From Streptococcus sp. SN-1 (GTDB taxonomy: Bacteria > Bacillota > Bacilli > Lactobacillales > Streptococcaceae), in contig NZ_AP028929.1 of the NCBI RefSeq assembly GCF_041154385.1, forward strand, positions 1,302,001-1,366,000: a DNA stretch of 64,000 nt. Direction: 5' to 3'. Each line of letters opens with the position of its first letter. Within the stretch, counting starts at the first letter, position 1. Made by a program: the position numbers and the translations under genes. The notes below the pieces were generated by a model, which was not told where the DNA came from, searched no databases, and was given only the letters and a program-made list of their open reading frames with translations. Positions 18,778-28,299 of this stretch are shown here, one piece after another.

Positions 18778-19394
18778 TGAAACTCTACTTTGTCCGCCAC
18801 GGTCGTACCCTCTGGAACCAAGAAGGACGCTTTCAAGGTGCTAGTGGAGATTCTCCCCTTCTTCCTGAATCTATTGACACTCTAAAACGACTTGGCCAGT
18901 ATCTCAAGGAAATTCCTTTTGATCAGATTTATTCAAGTGATTTACCTCGAGCGGTCAAATCTGCTGAGATTATCCAAAGTCAACTCCAGACCCCCTGTCC
19001 TTTAGAAAGTGTTTCTAATCTCCGTGAATGGCAGCTGGGGAAGTTGGAAGGTTTGAAAATTGCAACCTTGGAAGCTATTTACCCGCAACAAATCAAAGCT
19101 TTCCGATCTAATCTTGCTCAATTTGACACTCAAATGTTCGGAGCTGAATCCCTCTATAGCACAACCCAACGGACCATCCAATTTATCAAATCACTCAAAG
19201 ATAGTCCGGCTAAACGTATTCTAATTGTCGGACACGGCGCCAATCTTACTGCCAGTCTTCGTACTCTTCTAGGATATAAAGAACCACTTCTTCGTAAAGA
19301 TGGCGGTCTAGCAAATGCCAGCCTGACAATTCTAGAAACCCATGATTTTGAAACATTCACTCTCAATACTTGGAATGATACTTCCTATCAATAA
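18777..19394 (+). CDS. Histidine phosphatase (phosphoglycerate mutase-like)
   Basis: 205 residues. The RHG motif is in LYFVRHGRTLWNQEGRFQG, with the phosphorylated histidine near residue 8, and the second catalytic histidine is in RILIVGHGANLTASLR. DQIYSSDLPRAVKSAE completes the phosphate pocket. It lacks the length of glycolytic GpmA and is more likely a phosphatase of unknown specificity. It overlaps the deacylase stop codon and is last in a three-gene operon with a terminator. Confidence 0.87.
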   Translation: MKLYFVRHGRTLWNQEGRFQGASGDSPLLPESIDTLKRLGQYLKEIPFDQIYSSDLPRAVKSAEIIQSQLQTPCPLESVSNLREWQLGKLEGLKIATLEAIYPQQIKAFRSNLAQFDTQMFGAESLYSTTQRTIQFIKSLKDSPAKRILIVGHGANLTASLRTLLGYKEPLLRKDGGLANASLTILETHDFETFTLNTWNDTSYQ

Positions 19395-19395
19395 C

Positions 19396-19426
19396 AGAAC
19401 TTGATTTTAGTGTCAAGTTCTTTTTA
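19396..19426 (+). terminator. Intrinsic terminator after the histidine phosphatase gene
   Basis: 8-bp stem GAACTTGA / TCAAGTTC followed by TTTTT. Confidence 0.9.
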
Positions 19427-19464
19427 GTTTTTAAAGATTATCCGTGAATTTCTTGGATATTTAT

Positions 19465-19472
19465 GATAAAAT
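19465..19472 (+). promoter_or_regulatory. Extended -10 promoter of lysS
   Basis: TGATAAAAT, about 60 bp upstream of the lysS ATG. No T-box or other leader structure is visible in the short leader. Confidence 0.5.
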
Positions 19473-19522
19473 GGGAGTATCGCAAAAAATGACTCATCGT
19501 ATTCAATTTTGAGTAAAACTAG

Positions 19523-21022
<1,500 letters not shown>

Positions 21023-21031
21023 TACTCTTAT

Positions 21032-21057
21032 CCTCTGACTCTTGTCAGGGGATTTTT
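21032..21057 (+). terminator. Intrinsic terminator after lysS
   Basis: Stem CCTCTGAC / GTCAGGGG (one G-T pair) with a TCTT loop, followed by ATTTTT. Confidence 0.9.
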
Positions 21058-21063
21058 CGATGC

Positions 21064-21093
21064 AAAAAGAGACTGAGGTAACACTCAATCTCT
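21064..21093 (-). terminator. Terminator whose stem overlaps the end of the ABC substrate-binding gene
   Basis: 10-bp minus-strand stem AGAGATTGAG / CTCAGTCTCT followed by TTTTT. The upstream arm (21084-21093) contains the last codons and stop of the gene ending at 21085, so the hairpin is partly coding. Confidence 0.85.
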
Positions 21094-21924
21094 ACTTTTC
21101 ACTTCTTTGGTTGCTACATCTTCTCCAAACCATTTTTGGCTGATTTCTTGGAACTTCCCTTCTTGGTAAAGTTGAACAAAAGCTTGGTTTAAAACTTGTA
21201 GTAATCTTTTGTCAGCTTGTCTAACTCCGACCGCAAAGGATTCACTTTCAAATCCTGCTGAAAAGACATTGTAGTCATTTAATATACCATCAGACTGGAG
21301 ATAGTAATTAGCATACACTCGGTCAATCAACAAGGCATCAATTCGATCATTCTTCAAATCAATCAAGGCTTCATTGAAACTCTGGTATTGATTGGCCTTC
21401 TGGTCTTTAACACGATTTTTCAGTAAATCTGGCTGGGCTTCAAAATCCAAATAACCAGAGGACCCAGCTTGGGCACCTAAGGTCTTATCCTTCATATCCT
21501 CTACTGAATGAATCTGCTGGCTTTTCTTGGCAACTAGAACTTGCTGATTTTCCATATATGGAATACTAAAGGCAACCTTCTCTCGCCGTTCATCAGTGGC
21601 AGAATAGCCATTCCAGATGGCATCTATAGTTCCATTTTGCAATTCCGTTTCCTTCATATCCCAGTCAATTGGTTGAAATTGCACCTTAACACTTAATTTT
21701 TCTGAGACAGCTTGTGCCAAATCAATATCAAATCCTGTATATTGGCCATTCTTTTCTTCAAATCCCATAGGTACGAAGGTATTGTCAAAACCAATGGTTA
21801 TACTCCCCTGCTCTTGATACTTATCCCAGTTATCCTGCTTTGGATCACTAGCCTTCTGAGTACATGCAGTTAAAAAGAGGCTTAGGAGCGAAACCAATAC
21901 TAAAGCAATTTTCTTATTAGTCAT
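21085..21924 (-). CDS. Amino-acid ABC transporter substrate-binding lipoprotein
   Basis: 279 residues from the ATG at 21924 (GGAGGT site); an in-frame GTG at 21930 overlaps that site and is unlikely. The signal peptide ends in lipobox LFLTACTQ. The mature part is a family 3 periplasmic-type binding protein: ITIGFDNTFVPMGFEEKNGQ, GFDIDLAQAVSEKL and DAIWNGYSATDERREKV are typical of cystine/glutamine-type polar amino-acid binders. The ligand is not evident. It is the last of three genes for one transporter. Confidence 0.9.
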   Translation of the reverse strand: MTNKKIALVLVSLLSLFLTACTQKASDPKQDNWDKYQEQGSITIGFDNTFVPMGFEEKNGQYTGFDIDLAQAVSEKLSVKVQFQPIDWDMKETELQNGTIDAIWNGYSATDERREKVAFSIPYMENQQVLVAKKSQQIHSVEDMKDKTLGAQAGSSGYLDFEAQPDLLKNRVKDQKANQYQSFNEALIDLKNDRIDALLIDRVYANYYLQSDGILNDYNVFSAGFESESFAVGVRQADKRLLQVLNQAFVQLYQEGKFQEISQKWFGEDVATKEVKSRD

Positions 21925-21933
21925 CAGCACCTC

Positions 21934-22563
21934 CTACTTGGGCTCAACCTTGAGAATCTGATCTGCGATATTTTTCGCAAACTGCAAATCATGGGTAACC
22001 ACAATCTGTGTCATGCCAAGTTCCCTATTTTGCAAGATCAGTTTTTCCACTTCCAAGCGTAATTCTGGATCTAGGGCAGAAGTTGGTTCATCGTAGCCAA
22101 TGATTTCCGGGTCAATCATCATAGCACGCGCCAAGGCTACTCGCTGCTTTTGCCCACCAGATAGTGAAAATGGATAGACATCTGCGTGCCCTGCTAGTCC
22201 TAACTGTTCCAAAAGACCTCGCGCCTTCTTCTCAGCCTCATCCTGCTTCATTCCCCTGGTTTTCACAGGAGATAAGGTCAAATTATCTAGAACGGATAAA
22301 TGAGGGAAAAGTTGAAAATCTTGGAATACAAATCCTAGTAGATTGCGCTTCTCCAGTTCATCCAATTCTAAAGGTTCTTCATTATAAAAGATTTGCCCTG
22401 AATCAATGGTTTCAAGACCTGCAAGCATGCGTAAGAGGGTTGTCTTCCCTCCACCCGAAGGCCCAACGATAGCCAGGATTTGCTTTTCAGGAATTTTTAG
22501 ACTGAAATTAGATAAAATTTGCTTTTCACCAAAGACTTTATTGATATTTCGTAATTCTAACAT
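21934..22563 (-). CDS. Amino-acid ABC transporter ATPase (GlnQ-like)
   Basis: 209 residues, a short but complete ABC ATPase: Walker A GPSGGGKTTLL (about residues 34-44), Q-loop FVFQDFQLFPHL, signature LSGGQKQRVALARAM, Walker B IIGYDEPTSALD and switch histidine VTHDLQF. It energises import by the permease encoded immediately upstream. It is 9 bp from each neighbour, so the three genes are one transcript. Confidence 0.95.
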   Translation of the reverse strand: MLELRNINKVFGEKQILSNFSLKIPEKQILAIVGPSGGGKTTLLRMLAGLETIDSGQIFYNEEPLELDELEKRNLLGFVFQDFQLFPHLSVLDNLTLSPVKTRGMKQDEAEKKARGLLEQLGLAGHADVYPFSLSGGQKQRVALARAMMIDPEIIGYDEPTSALDPELRLEVEKLILQNRELGMTQIVVTHDLQFAKNIADQILKVEPK

Positions 22564-22572
22564 GACAGCCTC

Positions 22573-23214
22573 CTATCTATAGTAACTGTACTTCTTCTCA
22601 ACTTTTTTGGAAATGATTGTCACAATCCCAATCAAAATCAAGTAAATGGCTCCTGCCAAGAACATAGGAACCAGACTAGCATCACGGTTGGCAGCTGTGC
22701 GACTAGCCAAGATAAGGTCTGAAATTCCTAGAGCATAGACCAGAGAGGTATCCTTGACCAAACTCATAACCTCATTAAATACACTAGGGAGAACAATCTT
22801 GGTCACCTGAGGCAAAATAATATAGCGCACTGTATCAAAAGGATTAAACTTCAAGACCTTGGCAGCCTCATATTGACCTTTAGGAATGGTATCAATCCCC
22901 CCACGGAAGATTTCAGCAAAGTAAGCTGCATAATTCAAAACAAAGGCAATGATAGCAGCAGGAAGACGATCCAAACGAATCCCAATGCTTGGTAACACAT
23001 AATAGATAAAGATCAATTGCAAGAGCAAGGGTGTCCCCCGCATGATCCAGATATAAATGTTAATCAGATGATGGAGGAGCTTCCAATGGACTTGCAAGGC
23101 AAAGGCAATCAAAACGCCCAAGGGAATAGAAAAAATCAAGACAAGTGCAAAAACCTGTAAAGTCATGCTTGCACCGCTCAATAAACTCGGTAATATCTCA
23201 AACAAATAAGACAT
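22573..23214 (-). CDS. Amino-acid ABC transporter permease (HisM/GlnP-like)
   Basis: 213 residues with about five membrane helices and the EAA loop YEAAKVLKFNPFDTVRYIILP (about residues 113-133) that docks the ATPase. The N-terminal pattern is that of the His/Glu/Gln/Arg/opine permease family. It is the first gene of the operon, with a GGAGGT site and a sigma-70 promoter. The same chain probably forms a homodimer, as no second permease is present. Confidence 0.93.
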   Translation of the reverse strand: MSYLFEILPSLLSGASMTLQVFALVLIFSIPLGVLIAFALQVHWKLLHHLINIYIWIMRGTPLLLQLIFIYYVLPSIGIRLDRLPAAIIAFVLNYAAYFAEIFRGGIDTIPKGQYEAAKVLKFNPFDTVRYIILPQVTKIVLPSVFNEVMSLVKDTSLVYALGISDLILASRTAANRDASLVPMFLAGAIYLILIGIVTIISKKVEKKYSYYR

Positions 23215-23243
23215 ACTGACACCTCCTAAAAATAATTGCTCCT

Positions 23244-23272
23244 ATTATAGCATAAATAAACTAAATAACCAA
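23244..23272 (-). promoter_or_regulatory. Promoter of the amino-acid ABC operon
   Basis: Minus strand: -35 TTGGTT (23267-23272), 17-bp spacer, -10 TATAAT (23244-23249). Between this promoter and the obgE-operon terminator (23273-23429) I see only AT-rich sequence. Confidence 0.75.
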
Positions 23273-23429
23273 CTATTTTTGTAAAAAAATTCTTTTTCAA
23301 TAGAAAAAATCAGTGTCTTGAAGGTAGAATAGGACAACACGACTTATAAAGCCTTGTTAGTCATTTGATTTGAATTTCCTAGTCTATTTGTTTATATTCC
23401 ATTTCAATATATTATAATTTATAAGTGAA

Positions 23430-23455
23430 AAGAAAGGACAAATTTTGCCCTTTCT
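23430..23455 (-). terminator. Intrinsic terminator of the obgE operon
   Basis: Minus strand stem AGAAAGG / CCTTTCT around CAAAATT, followed by TTTC. It lies about 60 bp past the 51-residue gene. Confidence 0.65.
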
Positions 23456-23517
23456 AGATCTTAGCTTCTATTTGTTACAGTTAACTTGACTGATAATTGG
23501 AGTTTTATCTTACGTAT

Positions 23518-23673
23518 TTAAGATGGATTTTCTTTTTTAGTTCGTGCCAATCTCAGGGCACGATTTGGATTGAGACGATTAAATAGTTCTTCCAATTTCT
23601 TTTCATTCCAAACGTCTGCGGCAGAAACAAAATTGCCATCCGCATCTCGGAAAGATATCGGTTTATCTCCCAT
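23518..23673 (-). CDS. Small conserved protein (51 residues) downstream of obgE
   Basis: ATG at 23673, 9 bp after the obgE stop, with a GGAG site that overlaps the obgE end. The product begins MGDKPISFRDADGNFVSAAD, has a charged middle (VWNEKKLEELFNRL) and ends RLARTKKENPS. The bias toward soluble, helix-forming residues and the good ribosome site support a real gene. I recall a matching small hypothetical protein next to obgE in pneumococci. The function is unknown; tight linkage to obgE hints at ribosome assembly, but nothing in the sequence proves it. Confidence 0.7.
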   Translation of the reverse strand: MGDKPISFRDADGNFVSAADVWNEKKLEELFNRLNPNRALRLARTKKENPS

Positions 23674-23682
23674 ATCAATCTC

Positions 23683-24993
23683 CTAGTCTACAAATTCAAA
23701 CTCAAATTTACCAATTCGGACCAAGTCACCATCTTTAGCACCACGCGCACGAAGGGCTTCATCAACCCCCATACCACGAAGCTGGCGAGCAAATTTCATG
23801 ACTGATTCGTCACGATCAAAGTTGGTCATATTAAAGAGTTTCATCAGTTTTTCACCAGAAAGTACCCATGTTGCATCGTCATCACGACTAATTTCAAAGG
23901 CTTTTTCTTCCTCGTCAAATCCATAGTAGGCTTCTTCTTCCATATCTGACTCGTCGTAGAGCAAGAATTCTGGTGTCTTGTCTAACAATTCAGCTGTAGC
24001 ATCCAAAAGCGTAGCCAAACCTTGCTTGGTCAAACCAGATATTGGGAAGATAGCTGGTAACTCTTCAAATTCATCATAGTTTTCAGCTAATTTTTTCTTG
24101 AATTCTTCAAGATTTTCCTGACTCTCAGGCATATCCATCTTATTGGCTACAATAATCTGTGGACGCTCCATGAGACGGAGATTGTATGATTCCAGCTCTT
24201 TATTGATGGCAAGATAATCCTCATATGGATCACGCCCTTCGCTAGCTGACATATCAATGATGTGAAGGATGACACGTGTACGCTCAATGTGACGGAGGAA
24301 CTGAGTTCCCAAACCAACACCTTGACTAGCACCTTCAATCAAACCTGGTAAATCAGCTACTGCAAAGGATTCACCTGATTGGGTACGAACCATTCCTAAA
24401 TTTGGCACAATAGTGGTAAAGTGGTAGGCACCGATTTTGGGTTTAGCAGATGTGATAACACTTAAAAGTGTTGATTTCCCAACAGATGGGAAACCTACTA
24501 AACCAACATCCGCCAAGATTTTTAGTTCCAATTGTAACTCACGTTCCTGACCTGGTTCTCCATTTTCAGAGATTTCCGGTGCAGGATTTTTTGGTGTCGC
24601 AAAGCGGATGTTTCCACGTCCACCACGACCACCGTGGGCAACGATAAATTCTTGACCATGTTCAATCAAATCTGTCAAAACCTTGCCAGTCTCTGCATCA
24701 CGAACAGTCGTACCTTGTGGTACTCGAACTCTAAGGTCTTCAGCACCACGACCATGCATCCCTTTGGTCATTCCTTTCTCACCAGAATCAGCCTTGAAAT
24801 GGCGATTGTAGCGGAAATCCATCAAAGTCCGTAGTCCTTCGTCTACAACGAAGACCACATTACCTCCACGACCTCCGTCACCACCCCAAGGACCGCCATT
24901 AGGGACATATTTTTCACGGCGAAAGGCAACCATGCCATCACCACCATTACCAGCCTTAACCTTAATCTTGGCTGTATCTAAAAACATACTCAT
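23683..24993 (-). CDS. obgE: GTPase ObgE
   Basis: 436 residues in three domains. The Gly-rich OBG fold has [20 protein letters not shown] and repeated GGxGG turns. The G domain (from about residue 160) has [22 protein letters not shown] and NKMD. The C-terminal OCT domain (about 350-436) is also present. ObgE binds the 50S subunit and links ribosome assembly to growth and (p)ppGpp. It is followed by a coupled 51-residue gene and preceded by a DUF4044 gene with a terminator between. Confidence 0.97.
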   Translation of the reverse strand: MSMFLDTAKIKVKAGNGGDGMVAFRREKYVPNGGPWGGDGGRGGNVVFVVDEGLRTLMDFRYNRHFKADSGEKGMTKGMHGRGAEDLRVRVPQGTTVRDAETGKVLTDLIEHGQEFIVAHGGRGGRGNIRFATPKNPAPEISENGEPGQERELQLELKILADVGLVGFPSVGKSTLLSVITSAKPKIGAYHFTTIVPNLGMVRTQSGESFAVADLPGLIEGASQGVGLGTQFLRHIERTRVILHIIDMSASEGRDPYEDYLAINKELESYNLRLMERPQIIVANKMDMPESQENLEEFKKKLAENYDEFEELPAIFPISGLTKQGLATLLDATAELLDKTPEFLLYDESDMEEEAYYGFDEEEKAFEISRDDDATWVLSGEKLMKLFNMTNFDRDESVMKFARQLRGMGVDEALRARGAKDGDLVRIGKFEFEFVD

Positions 24994-25009
24994 TTTTTCT
25001 TCTCACTTT

Positions 25010-25032
25010 AAAAAAGGGCTGGGAAATCCCAG
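25010..25032 (-). terminator. Terminator between the DUF4044 gene and obgE
   Basis: Minus strand stem CTGGGA / TCCCAG followed by CCCTTTTTT. It is only about 16 bp upstream of the obgE start, so obgE may depend on read-through or on a promoter overlapping this region. Confidence 0.75.
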
Positions 25033-25056
25033 TCACTAAATTTTCTTGAATCTATT

Positions 25057-25191
25057 TTATAGATTACTGAGGGCACCAATTGCAGTTGCAAAAATTCCCA
25101 ATAAACTTGCTACTAGCATGATAATCACGATAAACAAGGTTATTTTCTCAAACATAGTTTTTTTACGATTTCCATTATCTCCAAATGCCAT
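25057..25191 (-). CDS. DUF4044-type small membrane protein (44 residues)
   Basis: ATG at 25191 with an AAGGAG site. The product begins MAFGDNGNRKKTMFEKIT, followed by one long hydrophobic helix (LFIVIIMLVASLLGIFATA) and a short tail. This matches the small DUF4044 family of streptococci and lactobacilli, single-pass membrane proteins of unknown function. It lies upstream of obgE in the same direction and is followed by its own terminator. Confidence 0.75.
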   Translation of the reverse strand: MAFGDNGNRKKTMFEKITLFIVIIMLVASLLGIFATAIGALSNL

Positions 25192-25249
25192 TTTTTTCTC
25201 CTTCGTTACATTCTATTTTCTATTATCTTAGCATGAATTTAGCTAGTTT

Positions 25250-25441
25250 TCAATAGTCAGTTGCTACTGGTGCAATAATCCATAAAATGATATAGGCTAC
25301 AATTCCTGCCCCATAACAAAATGCAAGAACACCCCATATTACACGAACAATAGTCGGATCAATATCAAAATAATTTGCGACCCCAGCACATACTCCAGCA
25401 ATTTTTTGATCACTACCACTTCTCATCAATTGTTTTTTCAT
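25250..25441 (-). CDS. PspC-domain small membrane protein
   Basis: 63 residues, essentially one PspC domain: KIAGVCAGVANYFDIDPT followed by two hydrophobic stretches, VRVIWGVLAFCYGAG and IVAYIILWIIAPV. In other bacteria PspC-like proteins sense or damp membrane stress. The role in streptococci is not settled. It sits 14 bp behind the glycolipid synthase gene, so it probably shares its transcript, which fits a membrane-homeostasis theme. Confidence 0.85.
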   Translation of the reverse strand: MKKQLMRSGSDQKIAGVCAGVANYFDIDPTIVRVIWGVLAFCYGAGIVAYIILWIIAPVATDY

Positions 25442-25455
25442 AGCTATTCCTCTTT

Positions 25456-26781
25456 CTATTCTTCATGGTCTTTCCAATAATCTCTGATGCTGATTAACTG
25501 TGTTTTTGAAGCCCTCAGCATGCGTCTAGAGCCTTTTACAGGCACAGCAACCACCTGTTGCGGTAAATACAAAACTGTCTTAAAGATACGCTGGCTGACC
25601 GTATCATCTTTTGATAAATCTTTCTGGAAGTTATTTGAAATAATGGCATCCAGATAAAACTCATGCACTCGTTTTCCAAAGTTCTCAGCTGAAATCTCGT
25701 ACAATTTCTCTGATAAGGTATGCTCATCCATATCTGGAGTTGCAATCAGGGCTTCCAAAATAGCTCCGGCCAAATCATGTTCCCCATAGTACAAGGTTCC
25801 AAACATTTTATCACTGATAAGATTGTCCAGATAAGGATTTCCATGAGCAATGACAGGCGTTCCACTGGCTAAGCTTTCCAAGTAGGTCAAGCCTTGGGTT
25901 TCACTTGTCGATGCCGAGATGAAGAAATCCGCCGCCTTATAGTAAAGAGCTGTCTCACTAGGAGCAATCATCCCTGTAAAGACAACAGAGTCTTGAATCT
26001 CTAGTTTCTGGGCTTGCTCTTTGAGGTCATCCAGATAAGGACCATCCCCAGCTACCACCAGTTTAACCTTGTCTTCTTCTTTCAGAACTTCTGCAAAGGC
26101 TGCTAATACTGCTTGAATATTTTTTTCATAGGAAATTCTGGAAAGGCTAAGCAACATCTTTTCATCATCTTGAATCCCTAGTTTACTACGTAGTTCTTTT
26201 AGATTTTCTTGCTTGATTTCTGGACGCTCAAACTTGGCTAATTCAATCCCTGTTGGAATGACTCGTTTTTCAACCTTAACCTTATAGTCAGATAGCAAGT
26301 CATGGACAATCTCACTAGGGCAAATAACCCCATCCACATCGTGCAGGAAACCTCTGACCAGATACTTGACCATGCTAGGACGAATCAACATCCCCTTGGC
26401 AATATAATGGACATAGTCTTCATACTGGGTGTGATAGGTATGAATGACGGGAATTTCCAATTCACGCGCAATCCAAATCCCCAACAAGCCAAGAGAAAAT
26501 TCTGTCTGAGTATGGATAACATCCAGTTGATACTGTTTAGCAATTTCAAGCGCCTTGCTGAAACCTCGATAGGCAAAACGACGGTCTTTAAAAGCAAAAA
26601 AAGGAACACTTGGAATGCGGATAATTTGCCAATCTTCATAGCGATTGACATCCTTATCCGTCGTCGTAAAGATAAAAACAACATGCCCCTGCTTTTCAAG
26701 TTCTGTTTTCAGAGTTCGAATACTGGTCGCAACACCAGAAACCTGAGGAAAATAGGTATCTGTAAATAAACCAATTCGCAT
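25456..26781 (-). CDS. 1,2-diacylglycerol 3-alpha-glucosyltransferase (monoglucosyl-DAG synthase)
   Basis: 441 residues, GT4 family, GT-B fold. The N-terminus MRIGLFTDTYFPQVSGVATS is the acceptor side. The C-terminal nucleotide-sugar site contains ISASTSETQGLTYLESLASG, with the E-x7-E motif. It should transfer glucose from UDP-glucose to diacylglycerol at the membrane face, making the first glycolipid of the pathway whose second sugar is added by the neighbouring CpoA. The order cpoA then this gene, separated by 15 bp, matches the pneumococcal locus as I recall it. Confidence 0.85.
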   Translation of the reverse strand: MRIGLFTDTYFPQVSGVATSIRTLKTELEKQGHVVFIFTTTDKDVNRYEDWQIIRIPSVPFFAFKDRRFAYRGFSKALEIAKQYQLDVIHTQTEFSLGLLGIWIARELEIPVIHTYHTQYEDYVHYIAKGMLIRPSMVKYLVRGFLHDVDGVICPSEIVHDLLSDYKVKVEKRVIPTGIELAKFERPEIKQENLKELRSKLGIQDDEKMLLSLSRISYEKNIQAVLAAFAEVLKEEDKVKLVVAGDGPYLDDLKEQAQKLEIQDSVVFTGMIAPSETALYYKAADFFISASTSETQGLTYLESLASGTPVIAHGNPYLDNLISDKMFGTLYYGEHDLAGAILEALIATPDMDEHTLSEKLYEISAENFGKRVHEFYLDAIISNNFQKDLSKDDTVSQRIFKTVLYLPQQVVAVPVKGSRRMLRASKTQLISIRDYWKDHEE

Positions 26782-26796
26782 AGATTACCTCACTTT

Positions 26797-27840
26797 TTAC
26801 TTTCTCCCTAAAGCGGCTTGTTTCTCATAAAAGTCCAACCAGATTTGCAACAGATGCTCTTCAGAATACTCTCTAGAAATATTCTTAGCTTTTTCTTTCA
26901 AATCTTTTAAGGCAGCAGGATTCGCTTGATATTCCAGAATAGCTTCTTTCATCTCTTCTCTATCTGCTGTCGCCCGATAATTTCCCTCCAAAATCACCTT
27001 ATAAAGATCCAAATCACGTAACATAATAGGAGCTTCACAACTAGCAGCCTCTAAAATCGTCATCGGAAAGAGTTCATTGTAACTAGGCAACAAGAAAAGG
27101 TCCGCTAGGGCATACAATTCGCGCATCCGCTCTGGCGATACAATACCTGGAAAAATCAAATTTTTAGGGGGATTCTCCATGATTTTCTTGTAACGTTCAT
27201 AACCATCTGTCATGCCACCAAATGAGAAACCACCAGCCCAGATAAAGGTAATCTGAGGCAATTCCTCAGCCAGATGGATAAAATCATCAATCCCTTTGCG
27301 TTTCTGAACTTGACCAGCACCTACTACGATAAACTGATTCTCACTAATACCTAGCTCTGTTCTCAGTCTCGCTACCTCTTCTTGTGGAAGTGGATGCCAT
27401 TTTTCCTTATTGACAAAGTTAGGAATATAGGTCACTTTTTCACGTGGAATACCAGCTGCCACCAAATCCTCGATAAACATAGGATTAACCACAACCAAGT
27501 GCTCCATCCGGTTGTAAAAAGAAAATACATAGCGTTTGACAATTCCCTTTAAGAAAAATGGAATTTTCAAACTCCCCTCAAGTGTATCAGGTAAAAAATG
27601 CACATAGCCAATTTTTCTCCCTGAGCGTTTCTTTTGGAATGTTGATAAATAATAGGGAAAATCAATTGTATGAAAGTGAGTCACATCTGCCTCTATTGGA
27701 AGATTTTCTGTAACAATCAATTGATCCTTTGCATCTCGGTGAAGAAGACGAACTAATTCACGGTAAGCGCCCGAAACTCCTTGTCCTGCTACTTTCTCAC
27801 TTGAACTCAACATATTGATGCGTAATTTCTTTTTTTCCAT
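26797..27840 (-). CDS. cpoA: Glycosyltransferase CpoA (alpha-galactosyl-glucosyl-diacylglycerol synthase)
   Basis: 347 residues from the ATG at 27840, a GT4 enzyme: YIPNFVNKEKWHPLP, VVGAGQVQKRKGIDD and the donor-site LPSYNELFPMTILEAASCEA. From pneumococcal work the protein adds galactose to monoglucosyl-diacylglycerol, and its loss alters beta-lactam susceptibility and membrane composition. In-frame ATGs at 27849 and 27879 exist, but the first overlaps the -10 box and the second precedes it, so 27840 is the sensible start. It has no ribosome site, suggesting a nearly leaderless mRNA. Confidence 0.87.
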   Translation of the reverse strand: MEKKKLRINMLSSSEKVAGQGVSGAYRELVRLLHRDAKDQLIVTENLPIEADVTHFHTIDFPYYLSTFQKKRSGRKIGYVHFLPDTLEGSLKIPFFLKGIVKRYVFSFYNRMEHLVVVNPMFIEDLVAAGIPREKVTYIPNFVNKEKWHPLPQEEVARLRTELGISENQFIVVGAGQVQKRKGIDDFIHLAEELPQITFIWAGGFSFGGMTDGYERYKKIMENPPKNLIFPGIVSPERMRELYALADLFLLPSYNELFPMTILEAASCEAPIMLRDLDLYKVILEGNYRATADREEMKEAILEYQANPAALKDLKEKAKNISREYSEEHLLQIWLDFYEKQAALGRK

Positions 27841-27847
27841 AACTACC

Positions 27848-27856
27848 ATTATATCA
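27848..27856 (-). promoter_or_regulatory. Extended -10 promoter abutting the cpoA start codon
   Basis: Minus strand TGATATAAT (-10 hexamer at 27848-27853). Transcription would start about 7 bp downstream, at or one or two bases before the ATG at 27840. Confidence 0.6.
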
Positions 27857-27886
27857 TTTTCTTGGAATAAAATCAGCAAAAGAAAG

Positions 27887-27939
27887 GAGAGACTGGAGGA
27901 AAAGAGGGGGAAATTTCCTCACTTTTCCAACGGTCTCTC
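27887..27939 (-). terminator. Long intrinsic terminator after the MIP18-family gene
   Basis: Minus strand nested stem GAGAGAC / GTCTCTC, with an inner GGAAAAG / CTTTTCC, followed by CTTTCTTTTG. It lies between the MIP18-type gene and cpoA. Confidence 0.8.
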
Positions 27940-27955
27940 ACATGCTTTTATATGT

Positions 27956-28285
27956 TTATTTAATTCCTAGGGCAATGCGTGCATAGCGACTCATTTTTTC
28001 AACAGTCCAGGCTGGATACCAGACTAATTTAACCTCTGTATCCGTTACTTCTGGTACCTCTGTCATGGCATCATAAATCTGATCCGTCAAAAGGTCTGCT
28101 AGGGGACAACCCATAGTTGTCAAAGTCATATCAATCTCTGTTTGTCCTGTGTCGCCATCAAAACGAATCTCATAGATCAAACCAAGATTGACAATATCGA
28201 TTCCCAACTCAGGGTCAATAACTTCTTCCAAGGCTGATAAAATTCGTGTTTTGATGTTTTCAATTTGCTCTTCTGTATAAGCCAT
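27956..28285 (-). CDS. MIP18/DUF59 family Fe-S assembly-type protein
   Basis: 109 residues from the ATG at 28285 (GAGG site); the GTG at 28297 in the same frame lies inside that site. The signature is VIDPELGIDIVNLGLIYEI (about residues 22-40), then LTTMGCPLADLLTDQI with the conserved Cys. Related proteins (SufT, PaaD, eukaryotic MIP18) help mature Fe-S proteins. It follows rpoD by 14 bp, at the end of the dnaG-rpoD transcript, an arrangement I recall in other streptococci. The exact client is unknown. Confidence 0.85.
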   Translation of the reverse strand: MAYTEEQIENIKTRILSALEEVIDPELGIDIVNLGLIYEIRFDGDTGQTEIDMTLTTMGCPLADLLTDQIYDAMTEVPEVTDTEVKLVWYPAWTVEKMSRYARIALGIK

Positions 28286-28299
28286 ATTCATCCTCACTC

